From Desulfofustis sp. (GTDB lineage Bacteria > Desulfobacterota > Desulfobulbia > Desulfobulbales > Desulfocapsaceae): a stretch of 12,831 nucleotides of DNA. Under the pieces are notes generated by a model, which had not been told where the DNA came from, searched no databases, and saw only the letters and a list, made by a program, of their open reading frames with translations. The stretch's first letter is position 1, and every line of letters starts with the position of its first letter. Where the stretch lies: assembly GCA_030604345.1 (NCBI GenBank), contig JAUVWB010000017.1, forward strand, positions 1 through 12,831, given 5' to 3'. Positions 1 to 7,171 of the stretch are shown here, one piece after another. A program made the translations under genes and the position numbers.

Positions 1-1584
1 CTTGGCCACGTTTGGCGACAGGAAGCCCGGCAGGGTCGGTCCGAGCCGGATGCCCTTGATGCCGAGGGCGAGCAGGGCCAATAGTACGGCTACCGCCTTC
101 TGCTCATACCAGGCGATATCGTAGGAGACCGGCAGCTTGTTGATGTCGTCCAGGCCGAATACTTCCTTGAGTTTCAGCGCAATGACCGCCAGCGAATAGG
201 AGTCGTTGCACTGCCCGGCATCAAGAACCCGGGGGATGCCGCCGATATCGCCGAGGTTGAGCTTGTTGTAGCGGTATTTGGCGCAGCCGGCGGTGAGGAT
301 TACGGTGTCCTTAGGCAGGTTCTCGGCCACCTCGGTGTAATAACCACGCGACTTCTGGCGGCCGTCACAGCCGGCCATGACTACGAAGCGCTTGATAGCG
401 CCCGACTTGACCGCCTCGACCACCTTGTCGGCCAGAGCGAGCACCTGGTGGTGGGCGAAACCGCCGACGATAGCGCCTTTTTCCAGCTCCGTTGGTGGCG
501 CGCACCGCTTGGCCTGGGCGATCAGCGGAGAGAAATCCTTGGCCCCGCCGGCCGGCCTGTCGGCAACGTGTGTGGCGCCGGGATAGCTGACGATACCGGT
601 CGTATAGAGGCGATCCAGATAGGTGTTCTCCTTGCGCAGCGGCACCAGACAATTGGTGGTGAGCAGGACCGGTCCGTTGAACGACTGGAACTCGGTCGTC
701 TGATGCCACCAGGAACCACCGTAGTTGCCGACAAAATGGGGGTATTTCTTGAAGGCCGGATAGTAATTGGCCGGCAGCATCTCGCCATGGGTGTAAACGT
801 CGACACCGGTACCTTCGGTCTGCTTGAGCAACTCTTCCATGTCCTTCAGGTCGTGGCCGCTGATCAGGATGCCGGGGTTGGCGCCGACACCGATGTTGAC
901 CTCGCTGATCTCGGGATGACCGTAGGTGGCGGTGTTGGCCTCGTCGAGCAGGGCCATGGTGGTGACCGCCGTCTGGCCGGCCTTCATCACCAGGGCGATC
1001 ATGTCGTCCACCGACAGATCTTTGGTGGTGGAGGCCAGTGCCTCGAGCATGAAGTCGTCGATCTCCGGCTTGCGATAGCCGAGGACCGCGGCGTGCTCGG
1101 CATAGGCGGCGATGCCCTTGAGACCGATGACCAGCATTTCGCGCAAGGAGCGGACATCTTCATGGGCAGTCGATTGCACGCCCACCGATGTGGCCTTGTC
1201 GGCAAACGAAGCACGGTCACCGGTCCAGGTGGCCGCATCGGGCAGGGTGTCGGTGAAGTCACCGCCGTTTTTTTCCTTGTAGGCACTGAGAAAGGCCTGG
1301 CGCAACTGCTCGCGGCGGCGCAGGGCCTCCTCGATACGGGCGACGAATCGTTGGTCGTCCCAGGCCGCGTTGGTGATGGTAGTGAACAGGCTCTGCAGCA
1401 CGAAGTCGTCGTTGCCGCGATCCGGTCTGCCCAGTTCTTTGAGTTTTTCTCCGTAGACCGCCATGCCGCGCAGGACGAAGAGCAGCAGGTCTTGGAGATT
1501 GGCGGTCTCTTCCGGTTTGCCGCAGACACCCTTGATGGTGCAGCCGGTGTTCTTGGCCGTCTCCTGACATTGAAAACAGAACAT
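1..1584 (-). CDS. hcp: Hydroxylamine reductase / hybrid cluster protein Hcp (class I), C-terminus cut by window edge
   Basis: Cytoplasmic Fe-S protein; the family reduces hydroxylamine in vitro and acts as a high-affinity NO reductase or S-nitrosylase in vivo. The 528 visible codons start MFCFQCQET. An N-terminal cluster motif has Cys3, Cys6, Cys15 and Cys21 (C-x2-C-x8-C-x5-C), the class I spacing typical of anaerobes. The hybrid-cluster residues are all present: His244, Glu268, Cys312, Cys406, Cys434, Cys459, Glu494 and Lys496, the same numbers I recall for the Desulfovibrio vulgaris protein, so there are no indels along this length. The usual family length is about 540-555, so only the extreme C-terminus (after ...LSPNVAK) lies outside. 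The start is fixed by a GGGAGG Shine-Dalgarno six bases upstream. It lies 74 bp downstream of the flavodiiron gene on the same strand and is probably co-transcribed with it. No Hcr reductase is visible in the window. Confidence 0.97.
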   Translation of the reverse strand, partial: MFCFQCQETAKNTGCTIKGVCGKPEETANLQDLLLFVLRGMAVYGEKLKELGRPDRGNDDFVLQSLFTTITNAAWDDQRFVARIEEALRRREQLRQAFLSAYKEKNGGDFTDTLPDAATWTGDRASFADKATSVGVQSTAHEDVRSLREMLVIGLKGIAAYAEHAAVLGYRKPEIDDFMLEALASTTKDLSVDDMIALVMKAGQTAVTTMALLDEANTATYGHPEISEVNIGVGANPGILISGHDLKDMEELLKQTEGTGVDVYTHGEMLPANYYPAFKKYPHFVGNYGGSWWHQTTEFQSFNGPVLLTTNCLVPLRKENTYLDRLYTTGIVSYPGATHVADRPAGGAKDFSPLIAQAKRCAPPTELEKGAIVGGFAHHQVLALADKVVEAVKSGAIKRFVVMAGCDGRQKSRGYYTEVAENLPKDTVILTAGCAKYRYNKLNLGDIGGIPRVLDAGQCNDSYSLAVIALKLKEVFGLDDINKLPVSYDIAWYEQKAVAVLLALLALGIKGIRLGPTLPGFLSPNVAK

Positions 1585-1611
1585 GGAATACCTCCCTGTG
1601 GTTGTTGAGAA

Positions 1612-1638
1612 GGGGGGACGATCATGCATCGTCCCCCC
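1612..1638 (-). terminator. Perfect 11-bp hairpin between the flavodiiron gene and hcp
   Basis: The stem GGGGGGACGAT pairs with ATCGTCCCCCC around a five-base loop. It lies 20 bases past the flavodiiron stop codon and 27 bases before the hcp start codon. On the minus strand it is followed by TTCTCAACAA, a poor U-tract. It could therefore be a leaky intrinsic terminator, or a processing or stabilising hairpin that sets the ratio of the two proteins, rather than a full stop. The structure is seen directly; the role is inferred. Confidence 0.6.
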
Positions 1639-1658
1639 TTTCGTGTTGCTGCGTTGGG

Positions 1659-2840
1659 TTAGGCCCGAAACGATTCCTGTTGGTGCTTTTCGGCTATGGT
1701 TGCGGCCAGCCGATCGAGTTGCGCCAGTTCTTCCGGCCGGGGAACACCTTTGACCAGCAGCGGCTCGAGTACCTCCACCTTGAGGTTGGGGATCATCCCG
1801 GCCAGTTGCTCCACCGCCTTGCCGCCCCAGCCGTAAGAGCCGACAATCGAGAGGAAGCGTGCTTTGGGTTTCAGGGCGTTGGCGAGGAAGGCGGCGTAAG
1901 CGGCCAGCGGGTGGGCGCCGAGAAGCACCGTCGGGGTGCCGACCACGACCGTCCCGGCATCGACCAGGCTCATGGCCAGTCTGCCGATGTCGGTGACTGC
2001 CAGGTTAAACAGTTCCACCCGGACGCCATGGCGTGCCAGGGCCGCGCTCAGGTGATCGACCATGATCCGGGTGCTGCCGTGCATCGAGACGAAGGGGAAG
2101 CTGACCAGATTGTGCGGTGTGGGGGATACCCAGTCGCGATAGGCATCCATGATCCATGCCGGTCGGTCGTAGACCTGTCCGTGGCTCGGGGCGATGGTCT
2201 CGATGGCTAGCGGCGCCAGCTTGGCGAGGTTTTTCTCGATGACGGTGCGAAACGGCATCATGATCTCAGCGAAGTAGCGTTTGGCCGCTTCGTGGACCCG
2301 GCCCTGGTCGATCACGTAGAGATCGCTGGTGGCGATATGCGAGCCGAAAAAATCGCAGGAAAACAGCATTTTCGCCTCGGGTAGGTAGGTGACCATGGTC
2401 TCCGGCCAGTGGACCCACGGGGTGTGGATGAAGGTCAGGCTCAGGCCGCCCAGATCGAGCGATTCGCCATCGGCAACGGTGACGAACCGATCTTCGGCGA
2501 TTTGCAACAGGTCGATCAGCATCGGCTTGGCCTTGGCGGTGGTCACTACCTTGGCCTCGGGGTAGCGCTCGAGAATCAGGGGAATGGTGCCGGAGTGATC
2601 CTGTTCGGCGTGGTGCGATACCAGGTAATCGATTTTTTTCACATCCGCCAGTTGGGCGAGCAGGATGTGGGCCATGGCTGGATCGACGGTGTCCAGCAAG
2701 GCGGTCTTGTGATCTCCTTGCACCAGGTACACGTTGTAGGACGTTCCGTCGGGCAGAGGGATCAGGGAGTCGAAGAGACGCCGATCCCAGTCGACGGCGC
2801 CGAGCCAGTGCACGCGATGGTGCAGTTTTCTTTTGTCCAT
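1659..2840 (-). CDS. fprA: Flavodiiron protein (FprA/ROO-type A-type flavoprotein), NO/O2 reductase
   Basis: Cytoplasmic enzyme of 393 residues; the family reduces O2 to water and/or NO to N2O at a non-haem diiron site, using electrons from FMN supplied by rubredoxin or a similar carrier. Residues 1-245 form the metallo-beta-lactamase-like domain with the full diiron ligand set: His77, Glu79, Asp81, His82 (H-A-E-Q-D-H), His144, Asp163 and His220. Residues about 250-380 form the flavodoxin domain, with the FMN phosphate loop SMHGST (252-257), GTPT (301-304) and GSYGWGG (334-340). There is no C-terminal rubredoxin or reductase domain, so it is class A and needs an external donor not encoded here. 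An open frame extends about 13 codons further upstream, but [10 protein letters not shown] with AAGGA six bases before it fits the family better. It probably forms a transcription unit with downstream hcp. Confidence 0.95.
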   Translation of the reverse strand: MDKRKLHHRVHWLGAVDWDRRLFDSLIPLPDGTSYNVYLVQGDHKTALLDTVDPAMAHILLAQLADVKKIDYLVSHHAEQDHSGTIPLILERYPEAKVVTTAKAKPMLIDLLQIAEDRFVTVADGESLDLGGLSLTFIHTPWVHWPETMVTYLPEAKMLFSCDFFGSHIATSDLYVIDQGRVHEAAKRYFAEIMMPFRTVIEKNLAKLAPLAIETIAPSHGQVYDRPAWIMDAYRDWVSPTPHNLVSFPFVSMHGSTRIMVDHLSAALARHGVRVELFNLAVTDIGRLAMSLVDAGTVVVGTPTVLLGAHPLAAYAAFLANALKPKARFLSIVGSYGWGGKAVEQLAGMIPNLKVEVLEPLLVKGVPRPEELAQLDRLAATIAEKHQQESFRA

Positions 2841-2932
2841 GATGGTTCCTTGGTCGGGGCGGGTAGAAAAAGAAAGCACCGTGAGCCAGCTTTTCCAATG
2901 GCCGGCCTACGGCAGGACAATGAACTCATCAT

Positions 2933-2961
2933 ATTGAAGCATGCCGGGCTGCAGGAGTCAA
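2933..2961 (-). promoter_or_regulatory. Candidate sigma70-type promoter for the flavodiiron-hcp unit
   Basis: Reading the minus strand, TTGACT (2961-2956) is followed after exactly 17 bases by TTCAAT (2938-2933). These match the -35 and -10 consensus at 5 of 6 and 4 of 6 positions. It would give a leader of about 85 bases. A competing reading is TATTCT (3023-3018), which sits 29.5 bases from the centre of the palindrome at 3046-3059, the spacing of a class II FNR/CRP-activated promoter. Both are predictions by eye. Confidence 0.35.
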
Positions 2962-3045
2962 GGCAACCCAAGTTGCGCCCTGGTGAATGCCGGTAAGCGT
3001 TGACCAGTATCGGTGGAAGAATAATACAAAGGCAACGTGTTTGAA

Positions 3046-3059
3046 TTGACTTAAGTCAA
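3046..3059. promoter_or_regulatory. 14-bp FNR/HcpR-type palindrome in the divergent promoter region
   Basis: TTGACTTAAGTCAA is a perfect palindrome with the TTGAC-N4-GTCAA half-site layout of CRP/FNR-superfamily regulators. FNR proper prefers TTGAT-N4-ATCAA; the C/G variant resembles sites described for HcpR-like and DNR-like NO-responsive regulators. It lies between the flavodiiron-hcp unit and the CBS-HPP pair. On the plus strand its own left half can be read as a -35 (TTGACT) with AATGAT 16 bases later (3068-3073), which would make it a roadblock for CBS-HPP while activating the other side. The regulator gene is not in the window. Confidence 0.65.
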
Positions 3060-3118
3060 GGACAAGCAATGATGAGGCTGCTTGAGTGTCGATAGCCGGA
3101 TAAGAGGAGGATGAAAGA

Positions 3119-3739
3119 ATGAGCTCGCAATGGAAAACAGAAGAATACCCGATTGATATCAGCGAGGCCGATATCGTTGAAGCGATGCGTGATGTCGAGG
3201 GTTATATCGACATCAGTCCCGGCGATTTTCGTGAGCTATTTCTCTATGCCTATCGGCACGCCGTGCAACGCTTGACGAAAAAGCGGACTGCCGGTGACAT
3301 CATGAGTCGTCAGGTGATCTGTCTCGAGGCTGGCATGGATCTTCAACAGGCGGCGGTCCTACTCGCTGAGAAAACACTATCGGGCGCCCCGGTCGTCGAC
3401 GCGAGCGGGGTGTTGATCGGGGTGGTGTCGGAAAAGGACTTTCTGGTGCGCATGGGGGTGGGGGCGAAACCGACCTTCATGGGAATTATTTCCGGTTGCC
3501 TCACAGGCCGGGGCTGCCTGGTCTGTGCGCTACGCAATCACCGGATCGATGAGATCATGAACAGCCCGCCGATCTGTGCCGGTCCGGACATCAGTGTGGC
3601 CGGTATTGCAGACCTGTTTGCCAAGCACCGGATCAACCGCTTGCCGATCGTAGATGCGCAAAAACGGCCGATCGGGATCGTCACTCGGACCGATCTGGTT
3701 AGTTGTCACTGCCTTGCCGTTCCTGGTGGAAGATCATGA
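3119..3739 (+). CDS. Tandem CBS-domain protein, partner of the HPP membrane protein
   Basis: Soluble protein of 206 residues. After a 55-residue N-terminal region (ISEADIVEAM..., no recognised domain) come two CBS domains, about 57-112 (TAGDIMSRQV...GVVSEKDFLV) and 143-198 (RIDEIMNSPP...GIVTRTDLVS). A linker between them (FMGIISGCLTGRGCLVC) has the shape seen in other CBS proteins linked to HPP. CBS pairs usually bind adenine nucleotides and gate a partner, so a regulatory role for the next gene is likely but inferred. Cys127, Cys133 and Cys136 cluster in the linker, with Cys153, Cys196 and Cys198 elsewhere. A strong GAGGAGG lies eight bases before the ATG. The stop codon overlaps the HPP start as ATGA, implying translational coupling; in many bacteria the two domains are fused in one chain. 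Confidence 0.9.
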   Translation: MSSQWKTEEYPIDISEADIVEAMRDVEGYIDISPGDFRELFLYAYRHAVQRLTKKRTAGDIMSRQVICLEAGMDLQQAAVLLAEKTLSGAPVVDASGVLIGVVSEKDFLVRMGVGAKPTFMGIISGCLTGRGCLVCALRNHRIDEIMNSPPICAGPDISVAGIADLFAKHRINRLPIVDAQKRPIGIVTRTDLVSCHCLAVPGGRS

Positions 3740-4272
3740 AGTACTTCGGCAAAATGCGGGGCAACGGGCAGAGTCGGCCGCTCGTCAGTCTGTCTGAGAT
3801 CGGGTGGTCTTGGCTGGGCAGTTTCCTCGGCATTGCCGCTGTGGCAATGATTCACTACCAGCTGCTCGCTCAAAGCGATCTGCTGCTGTTAATCGGCTCT
3901 TTCGGCGCTTCGGCAGTGCTCATTTACGGGGCTGTGCGCAGCCCGCTGGCACAGCCGCGCAACCTGGTAGGCGGCCATGTACTGTCGGCGATCATCGGCG
4001 TCAGCGCCTTTTTGCTGCTCGGGCACTATCCATTTCTAGCAGCGGCCCTGGCGGTGTCGCTGGCCATAGCGGTGATGCACTGGACCAAGACCCTGCATCC
4101 GCCCGGTGGTGCCACCGCCTTGATCGCCGTTCTCGGCGGCGATGGCATTCACAGTCTTGGCTATCTTTATGTCGTGGTGCCGGTGGCGGCTGGCTCGTTG
4201 ATCATGCTGGCGATTGCTCTGCTGATCAATAATCTCCCGAAGACGAGGCGTTATCCGGAATTCTGGTGGTAG
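3736..4272 (+). CDS. HPP-family integral membrane protein (possible nitrite transporter)
   Basis: Inner-membrane protein of 178 residues with about five hydrophobic helices (near 24-42, 50-66, 80-95, 98-115 and 143-165). The family signature is clear: HPPGGATALIA at 121-131, giving the family its name, and the upstream conserved stretch GSFGASAVLIYG (54-65) followed by SPLAQPRN (69-76). HPP proteins of chloroplasts and cyanobacteria have been reported as nitrite transporters; the bacterial role is less settled. An earlier in-frame ATG at 3703 lies inside the CBS gene; I prefer 3736 because GGTGGA precedes it and it gives a four-base ATGA overlap. Its position divergent from an NO reductase and hcp makes nitrite or NO-related transport attractive, but this is inference. 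Confidence 0.92.
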   Translation: MKYFGKMRGNGQSRPLVSLSEIGWSWLGSFLGIAAVAMIHYQLLAQSDLLLLIGSFGASAVLIYGAVRSPLAQPRNLVGGHVLSAIIGVSAFLLLGHYPFLAAALAVSLAIAVMHWTKTLHPPGGATALIAVLGGDGIHSLGYLYVVVPVAAGSLIMLAIALLINNLPKTRRYPEFWW

Positions 4273-4302
4273 GCCGGCTCCCTCGGACGGCGAGGCAGGG
4301 CC

Positions 4303-4339
4303 GGGGAGCAGCCGGATGGGTGGACGGTTGCTCCCCTTT
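4303..4339 (+). terminator. Hairpin terminator after the CBS-HPP operon
   Basis: GGGGAGCAGCCG (4303-4314) pairs with CGGTTGCTCCCC (4325-4336), a 12-bp stem with one G-U pair, a ten-base loop and TTT after it. On the minus strand the wobble becomes an A-C mismatch and no U-tract follows, so it best serves the plus-strand HPP gene, though it lies between two convergent genes and could act on both. Confidence 0.65.
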
Positions 4340-4353
4340 GCCTGGTTGACCGA

Positions 4354-4851
4354 TCAGACCCCCGCCTGGCCGACCCCGCGTTTTTTGCTGCGTTCGATTG
4401 ACTGCAACGCCAGGTAGCGTTCCCCGAATTTTTTCAGGTTGTCCTGTTCATTGTCGAACTGGTCGTAATGGCGCTCTTCGTCGACGACCAAGTCCTCGAA
4501 CAGCTTCTTTGATACCGAATCGGCGTTGGCGCTGCACTCGTTGGCCCACAGGTTGTAATCCCGGGCGCTGTCCAATTCCATCTGGCGGGCCATTTCCAGC
4601 ATCTTGTCGACCTCCTGAACCCGCTTGATGTCGCTCGAAGCCTTCATCTCCACATCGCCGCCAAGAAAGAGAACACGTTCAGCGAGACGCTCCACATGAA
4701 TCATCTCCTCGATGGCGGTTTGTTTGAAGAGGGCGGCCAGCAGATCGTACCCCTGGTCGTCACAATGAAAGTGAAAATACATGTACTGGTGCAGGGCCGT
4801 AATCTCTTCAGCCACCGCGCGGTTAAGTAGTTCGATGCTTTTCTCGTGCAT
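4354..4851 (-). CDS. bfr: Bacterioferritin (haem-type ferritin-like diiron protein)
   Basis: Cytoplasmic iron-storage and detoxification protein of 165 residues, close to the usual 155-160, forming a four-helix bundle. Aligning by eye to E. coli Bfr, the ferroxidase residues are all present: Glu16 (E-E-I-T-A-L-H-Q-Y), Glu49, His52 (E-E-M-I-H), Glu92 (M-E-L-D), Glu125 and His128 (D-E-E-R-H). Met50 occupies the place of the haem axial ligand Met52, which argues for true bacterioferritin over non-haem ferritin or Dps. The C-terminal 20 residues (SIERSKKRGVGQAGV) are a basic tail slightly longer than usual. GAGGAGG lies ten bases before the ATG. Iron sequestration would limit Fenton chemistry and damage to the Fe-S enzymes encoded nearby. 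It is 157 bp downstream of the aldo/keto reductase on the same strand but probably has its own promoter. Confidence 0.93.
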   Translation of the reverse strand: MHEKSIELLNRAVAEEITALHQYMYFHFHCDDQGYDLLAALFKQTAIEEMIHVERLAERVLFLGGDVEMKASSDIKRVQEVDKMLEMARQMELDSARDYNLWANECSANADSVSKKLFEDLVVDEERHYDQFDNEQDNLKKFGERYLALQSIERSKKRGVGQAGV

Positions 4852-4923
4852 GATCGGACTTCCTCCTCTGATGATGGTGCTGGCCGCCGGGTTCTTGTTC
4901 TGGGCAACCGATAAATAATGAGA

Positions 4924-4944
4924 ACGGTATGTCTGTATTACCGT
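4924..4944. repeat. Inverted repeat ACGGTA-N9-TACCGT upstream of bfr
   Basis: A perfect 6-bp inverted repeat with a nine-base spacer lies 73-93 bases upstream of the bfr start. The adjoining AT-rich stretch GATAAATAATGAGAA (4910-4924) has a loose resemblance to half of a Fur box. It could be an operator for bfr; a short repeat like this can also occur by chance. Confidence 0.35.
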
Positions 4945-5008
4945 GCTTTCCCCCGAGCGGCAACAAGATCACGGTGGTTCTGATCAACTTGTCGACACCG
5001 GCCAGCGA

Positions 5009-6193
5009 TTATCGCAACGCTCGGTGGGCGTCTATCAGCAGGGCTTTCAGCTCTTTTGGATGCAACCCGGTAGCGGTTTTTACCTGCTTAAAATCGTACG
5101 CTTTCACCCTGTCGGCGGTAGTGCCCGGTACCCACGACGACCCCTGGCCGAGGTCGCGGTAGCGGTTGCGGGCAAAGTCGCGCATGGCCCAACCGCGCAG
5201 CAGCTGGTAGAGCCAGATGGTCATCGGTAGGTTGATGGCTCCGGGGCTCTGATCCCAGGAGGGCAGATCGGGCCATAACGCGTCGGGCCGCTCGTGACCG
5301 GTCCGGTTCTTCATTTCGTGCCGCAGACGGCCATCTATCTCCGCGAGCAAGGGGGACTGCTCTTTTTGCAACAGGGGCAGAACCTGTAGGTGCTCGGTAA
5401 AGTGAGCAGGCTGTGAAGCGCCGATACTGATGGTGCAGACCCCCGGATGGCTCAGGCAGTAAAGGTCGTTGAACAGCATCGGCGACAGGGGAGCGCAGCA
5501 CCGAACCAATGTCGAGCTCGGCGCAAAGAGACGGCCACCCTTGTCGGTGGGGCTGATGATAAAGACCCCCAGATCCTTTGATGCGGCTAACTCGATGGCC
5601 GGTCGGTTCACGTCGAGGATGTAGTACCAGTGGACGTTGAGATAATCGAAACCACCGTCTTCGTCGTGCGCAAGTGCCTGGAGGATCACCTCGAGGGGGG
5701 CGTGTCCGGAAAAGCCGATGAAATCGATCAAGCCGCGTTCCTGCAAGCGGCGAGCCGCCGCCAGGCAACCGTCTTTCCGACAGGCGTACCAGAGCGAGCG
5801 GAAATCGTTGATGCCGTGCAGCGCCAGGAGGTCGAGTCGTTGCACCTGCAGGCGTTGCAGTGAGAGACGGACCTTGGCTGCGAATTCTTCCGGGTCGGCG
5901 CAGGGGACCACCTTGGTCTGCAGCAGGTAATCGTTGCGGGGTATGCGCGGCAGGATGGCTCCCAGCTGCCGCTCCGAGGAGCCGTAACCGTGTGCCGTTT
6001 CGATATGGGTGATGCCGTGGCTCAGAGCGGTTTCCACCAGGACGGCCAGGTGGCGTTGGGCCTCTGCGGGGACCGGCTTTTCCGGGGTGTCGGGCCAGGC
6101 GTACATGCTGCGCATGCAGCCGAAGCTGAGCACCGGCATGTTCAGGCCGGTCCGGCCGAAGCGTCGATAGATCATCGGGCTGTTCGGTTCCAT
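5009..6193 (-). CDS. Aldo/keto reductase with C-terminal extension
   Basis: Cytoplasmic NAD(P)H-dependent carbonyl reductase of 394 residues; substrate unknown, small aldehydes such as methylglyoxal being typical for related proteins. Residues 8-270 are the TIM barrel, opening with YRRFGRTGLNMPVLSFG. The tetrad positions are Glu65 (HIETAHGYG, where most families have Asp), Tyr70, Lys94 (QTK) and His126 (LALHG). The Glu variant recurs, as I recall, in a family of roughly 390-residue bacterial AKRs that also share the C-terminal helical region seen here (PGAINLP...WLYQLLRGWAMRDFARNRYRDLG). Unlike some relatives, the extension has no 4Fe-4S cysteine motif. Neither ATG candidate (residue 1 or residue 7, MIYRRFG, at 6175) has a good Shine-Dalgarno, so the start is uncertain by six codons. 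It is divergent from gloB, 115 bp apart. Confidence 0.9.
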   Translation of the reverse strand: MEPNSPMIYRRFGRTGLNMPVLSFGCMRSMYAWPDTPEKPVPAEAQRHLAVLVETALSHGITHIETAHGYGSSERQLGAILPRIPRNDYLLQTKVVPCADPEEFAAKVRLSLQRLQVQRLDLLALHGINDFRSLWYACRKDGCLAAARRLQERGLIDFIGFSGHAPLEVILQALAHDEDGGFDYLNVHWYYILDVNRPAIELAASKDLGVFIISPTDKGGRLFAPSSTLVRCCAPLSPMLFNDLYCLSHPGVCTISIGASQPAHFTEHLQVLPLLQKEQSPLLAEIDGRLRHEMKNRTGHERPDALWPDLPSWDQSPGAINLPMTIWLYQLLRGWAMRDFARNRYRDLGQGSSWVPGTTADRVKAYDFKQVKTATGLHPKELKALLIDAHRALR

Positions 6194-6245
6194 GGGGTGG
6201 TGGTAATTTCTCTGAGGTTGCTTATCATGTAGTCATCTTTCTGCG

Positions 6246-6257
6246 GTTTCCGGAAAC
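6246..6257. repeat. 12-bp palindrome in the AKR-gloB divergent region
   Basis: GTTTCCGGAAAC is a perfect palindrome, 52 bp before the AKR start and 51 bp before the gloB start, nearly midway between the two. It could be an operator shared by both genes. No matching known regulator site is recognised. Confidence 0.4.
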
Positions 6258-6308
6258 TCTTTGGAGAAAGGCTACTATCACTTCACCATAAGTGCAAGGG
6301 AGGCGACC

Positions 6309-7082
6309 ATGGATATCATCACCATTCCCTGTCTTTACGATAACTACAGCTATCTGCTGATCGACAGCGAGCAGCGCCAGGCAGCAGTGGTGGACCCGGG
6401 CGAAGCCTGGCCGGTGCTGCGCGAAATTCAGGGCCGTGACCTGCAGTTGGCTGCCGTGCTTTGTACCCATCACCATCATGACCATGTGGGCGGGATCGAC
6501 GATCTGCTCGATCAATTCCCGGCTGCCCGCGTGTTTGGTTTTCATGCCGATGCCCCGCGCATCAGCCAGTTGACCGACTCACTTCAAGACGGGGAGGAGC
6601 TTGCCGTTTGCGGGCAGCCGTGCACCGTGCTGCATACTCCCGGTCACACCACGAATTCCATCGTGTATCGCTGCGGGGATGATCTCTTTGTCGGCGATAC
6701 GCTGTTCGGTGCCGGGTGCGGGCGATTGTTTGAGGGAACGGCGGAGCAACTCGCCGCCTCTTTGGCCCGTATCGTTGCCTGCGGTCCCCAGGCGCGAGTC
6801 CATTTTGGTCACGAATATACCATGCAGAACCTGCGATTCGCCTCCCAGATGGAACCGGGCAACGAACAGGTTGTCGAGCGTATGCAGCGGGTGGCGGAAA
6901 TGCGACAGGTGGGCAGGCCGTCGACACCATCGACGGTGGCCGAGGAACTGGCGACCAATCCGTTCCTGCGCGTCGATGCCGAGGAGATCATTGCCACTTT
7001 GAGAGAACAGCACGGGGTGGCCGACCATTCACCGCTGGCGGTATTTCGATCATTGCGCCAGCTGCGCAACGAATTTTCCTGA
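6309..7082 (+). CDS. gloB: Hydroxyacylglutathione hydrolase (glyoxalase II)
   Basis: Cytoplasmic enzyme of 257 residues that hydrolyses S-lactoylglutathione to lactate and glutathione, the second step of methylglyoxal disposal. The metallo-beta-lactamase motif T-H-H-H-H-D-H (53-59) supplies His54, His56, Asp58 and His59; further ligands are His113 (PGHT), Asp130 (VGDTLF) and His168 (GHEY). The C-terminal HAGH domain is also present (STPSTVAEELATNPFLR; end FRSLRQLRNEF), which separates GloB from generic MBL hydrolases and from persulfide dioxygenases. The open frame extends 16 codons upstream, but AGGGAGG five bases before the ATG at 6309 and the family start MDIITIPCLYDNY fix the start. No glyoxalase I gene is in the window. 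Confidence 0.93.
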   Translation: MDIITIPCLYDNYSYLLIDSEQRQAAVVDPGEAWPVLREIQGRDLQLAAVLCTHHHHDHVGGIDDLLDQFPAARVFGFHADAPRISQLTDSLQDGEELAVCGQPCTVLHTPGHTTNSIVYRCGDDLFVGDTLFGAGCGRLFEGTAEQLAASLARIVACGPQARVHFGHEYTMQNLRFASQMEPGNEQVVERMQRVAEMRQVGRPSTPSTVAEELATNPFLRVDAEEIIATLREQHGVADHSPLAVFRSLRQLRNEFS

Positions 7083-7171
7083 TCGCCCGGCGACCGCACG
7101 AGAACGGTTGACCGGCCGGCCGAAATCGGCTAGACCTCTCGGCACGATAGAGGCGGACCAAGGCCTTGCCC

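Larger units (their letters stand above)
2841..3118. other. Divergent intergenic region between fprA and the CBS gene
   Basis: These 278 bases hold no convincing gene; the open frames crossing them lack ribosome binding sites and are extensions of overlapping frames. They contain the two candidate flavodiiron promoters, the 14-bp palindrome, and, just before the CBS gene, GAGGAGG at 3104-3110, eight bases from its ATG. Confidence 0.7.

Noticed and set aside
448..1608. 386-codon open frame on the plus strand
   Set aside because: It is antisense to hcp, whose eight metal ligands and N-terminal Cys motif are all intact; the long shadow reflects GC-rich codon bias, and no domain is recognisable in it.
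2409..2996. 195-codon plus-strand open frame reaching into the divergent region
   Set aside because: It overlaps the flavodiiron gene antisense, has no ribosome site and no recognisable protein content.
3111..3122. Mini-ORF ATG AAA GAA TGA overlapping the CBS start codon
   Set aside because: Its ATG abuts the Shine-Dalgarno with no spacer, so ribosomes should start at 3119; probably chance.
3119..4272. CBS and HPP as a frameshifted single fusion gene
   Set aside because: The ATGA overlap with a GGTGGA site before the second ATG is normal translational coupling, and both proteins have complete family ends.
6309..7082. Persulfide dioxygenase (ETHE1-like) instead of glyoxalase II
   Set aside because: The C-terminal HAGH domain with STVAEELATNPFLR and the THHHHDH motif fit GloB.
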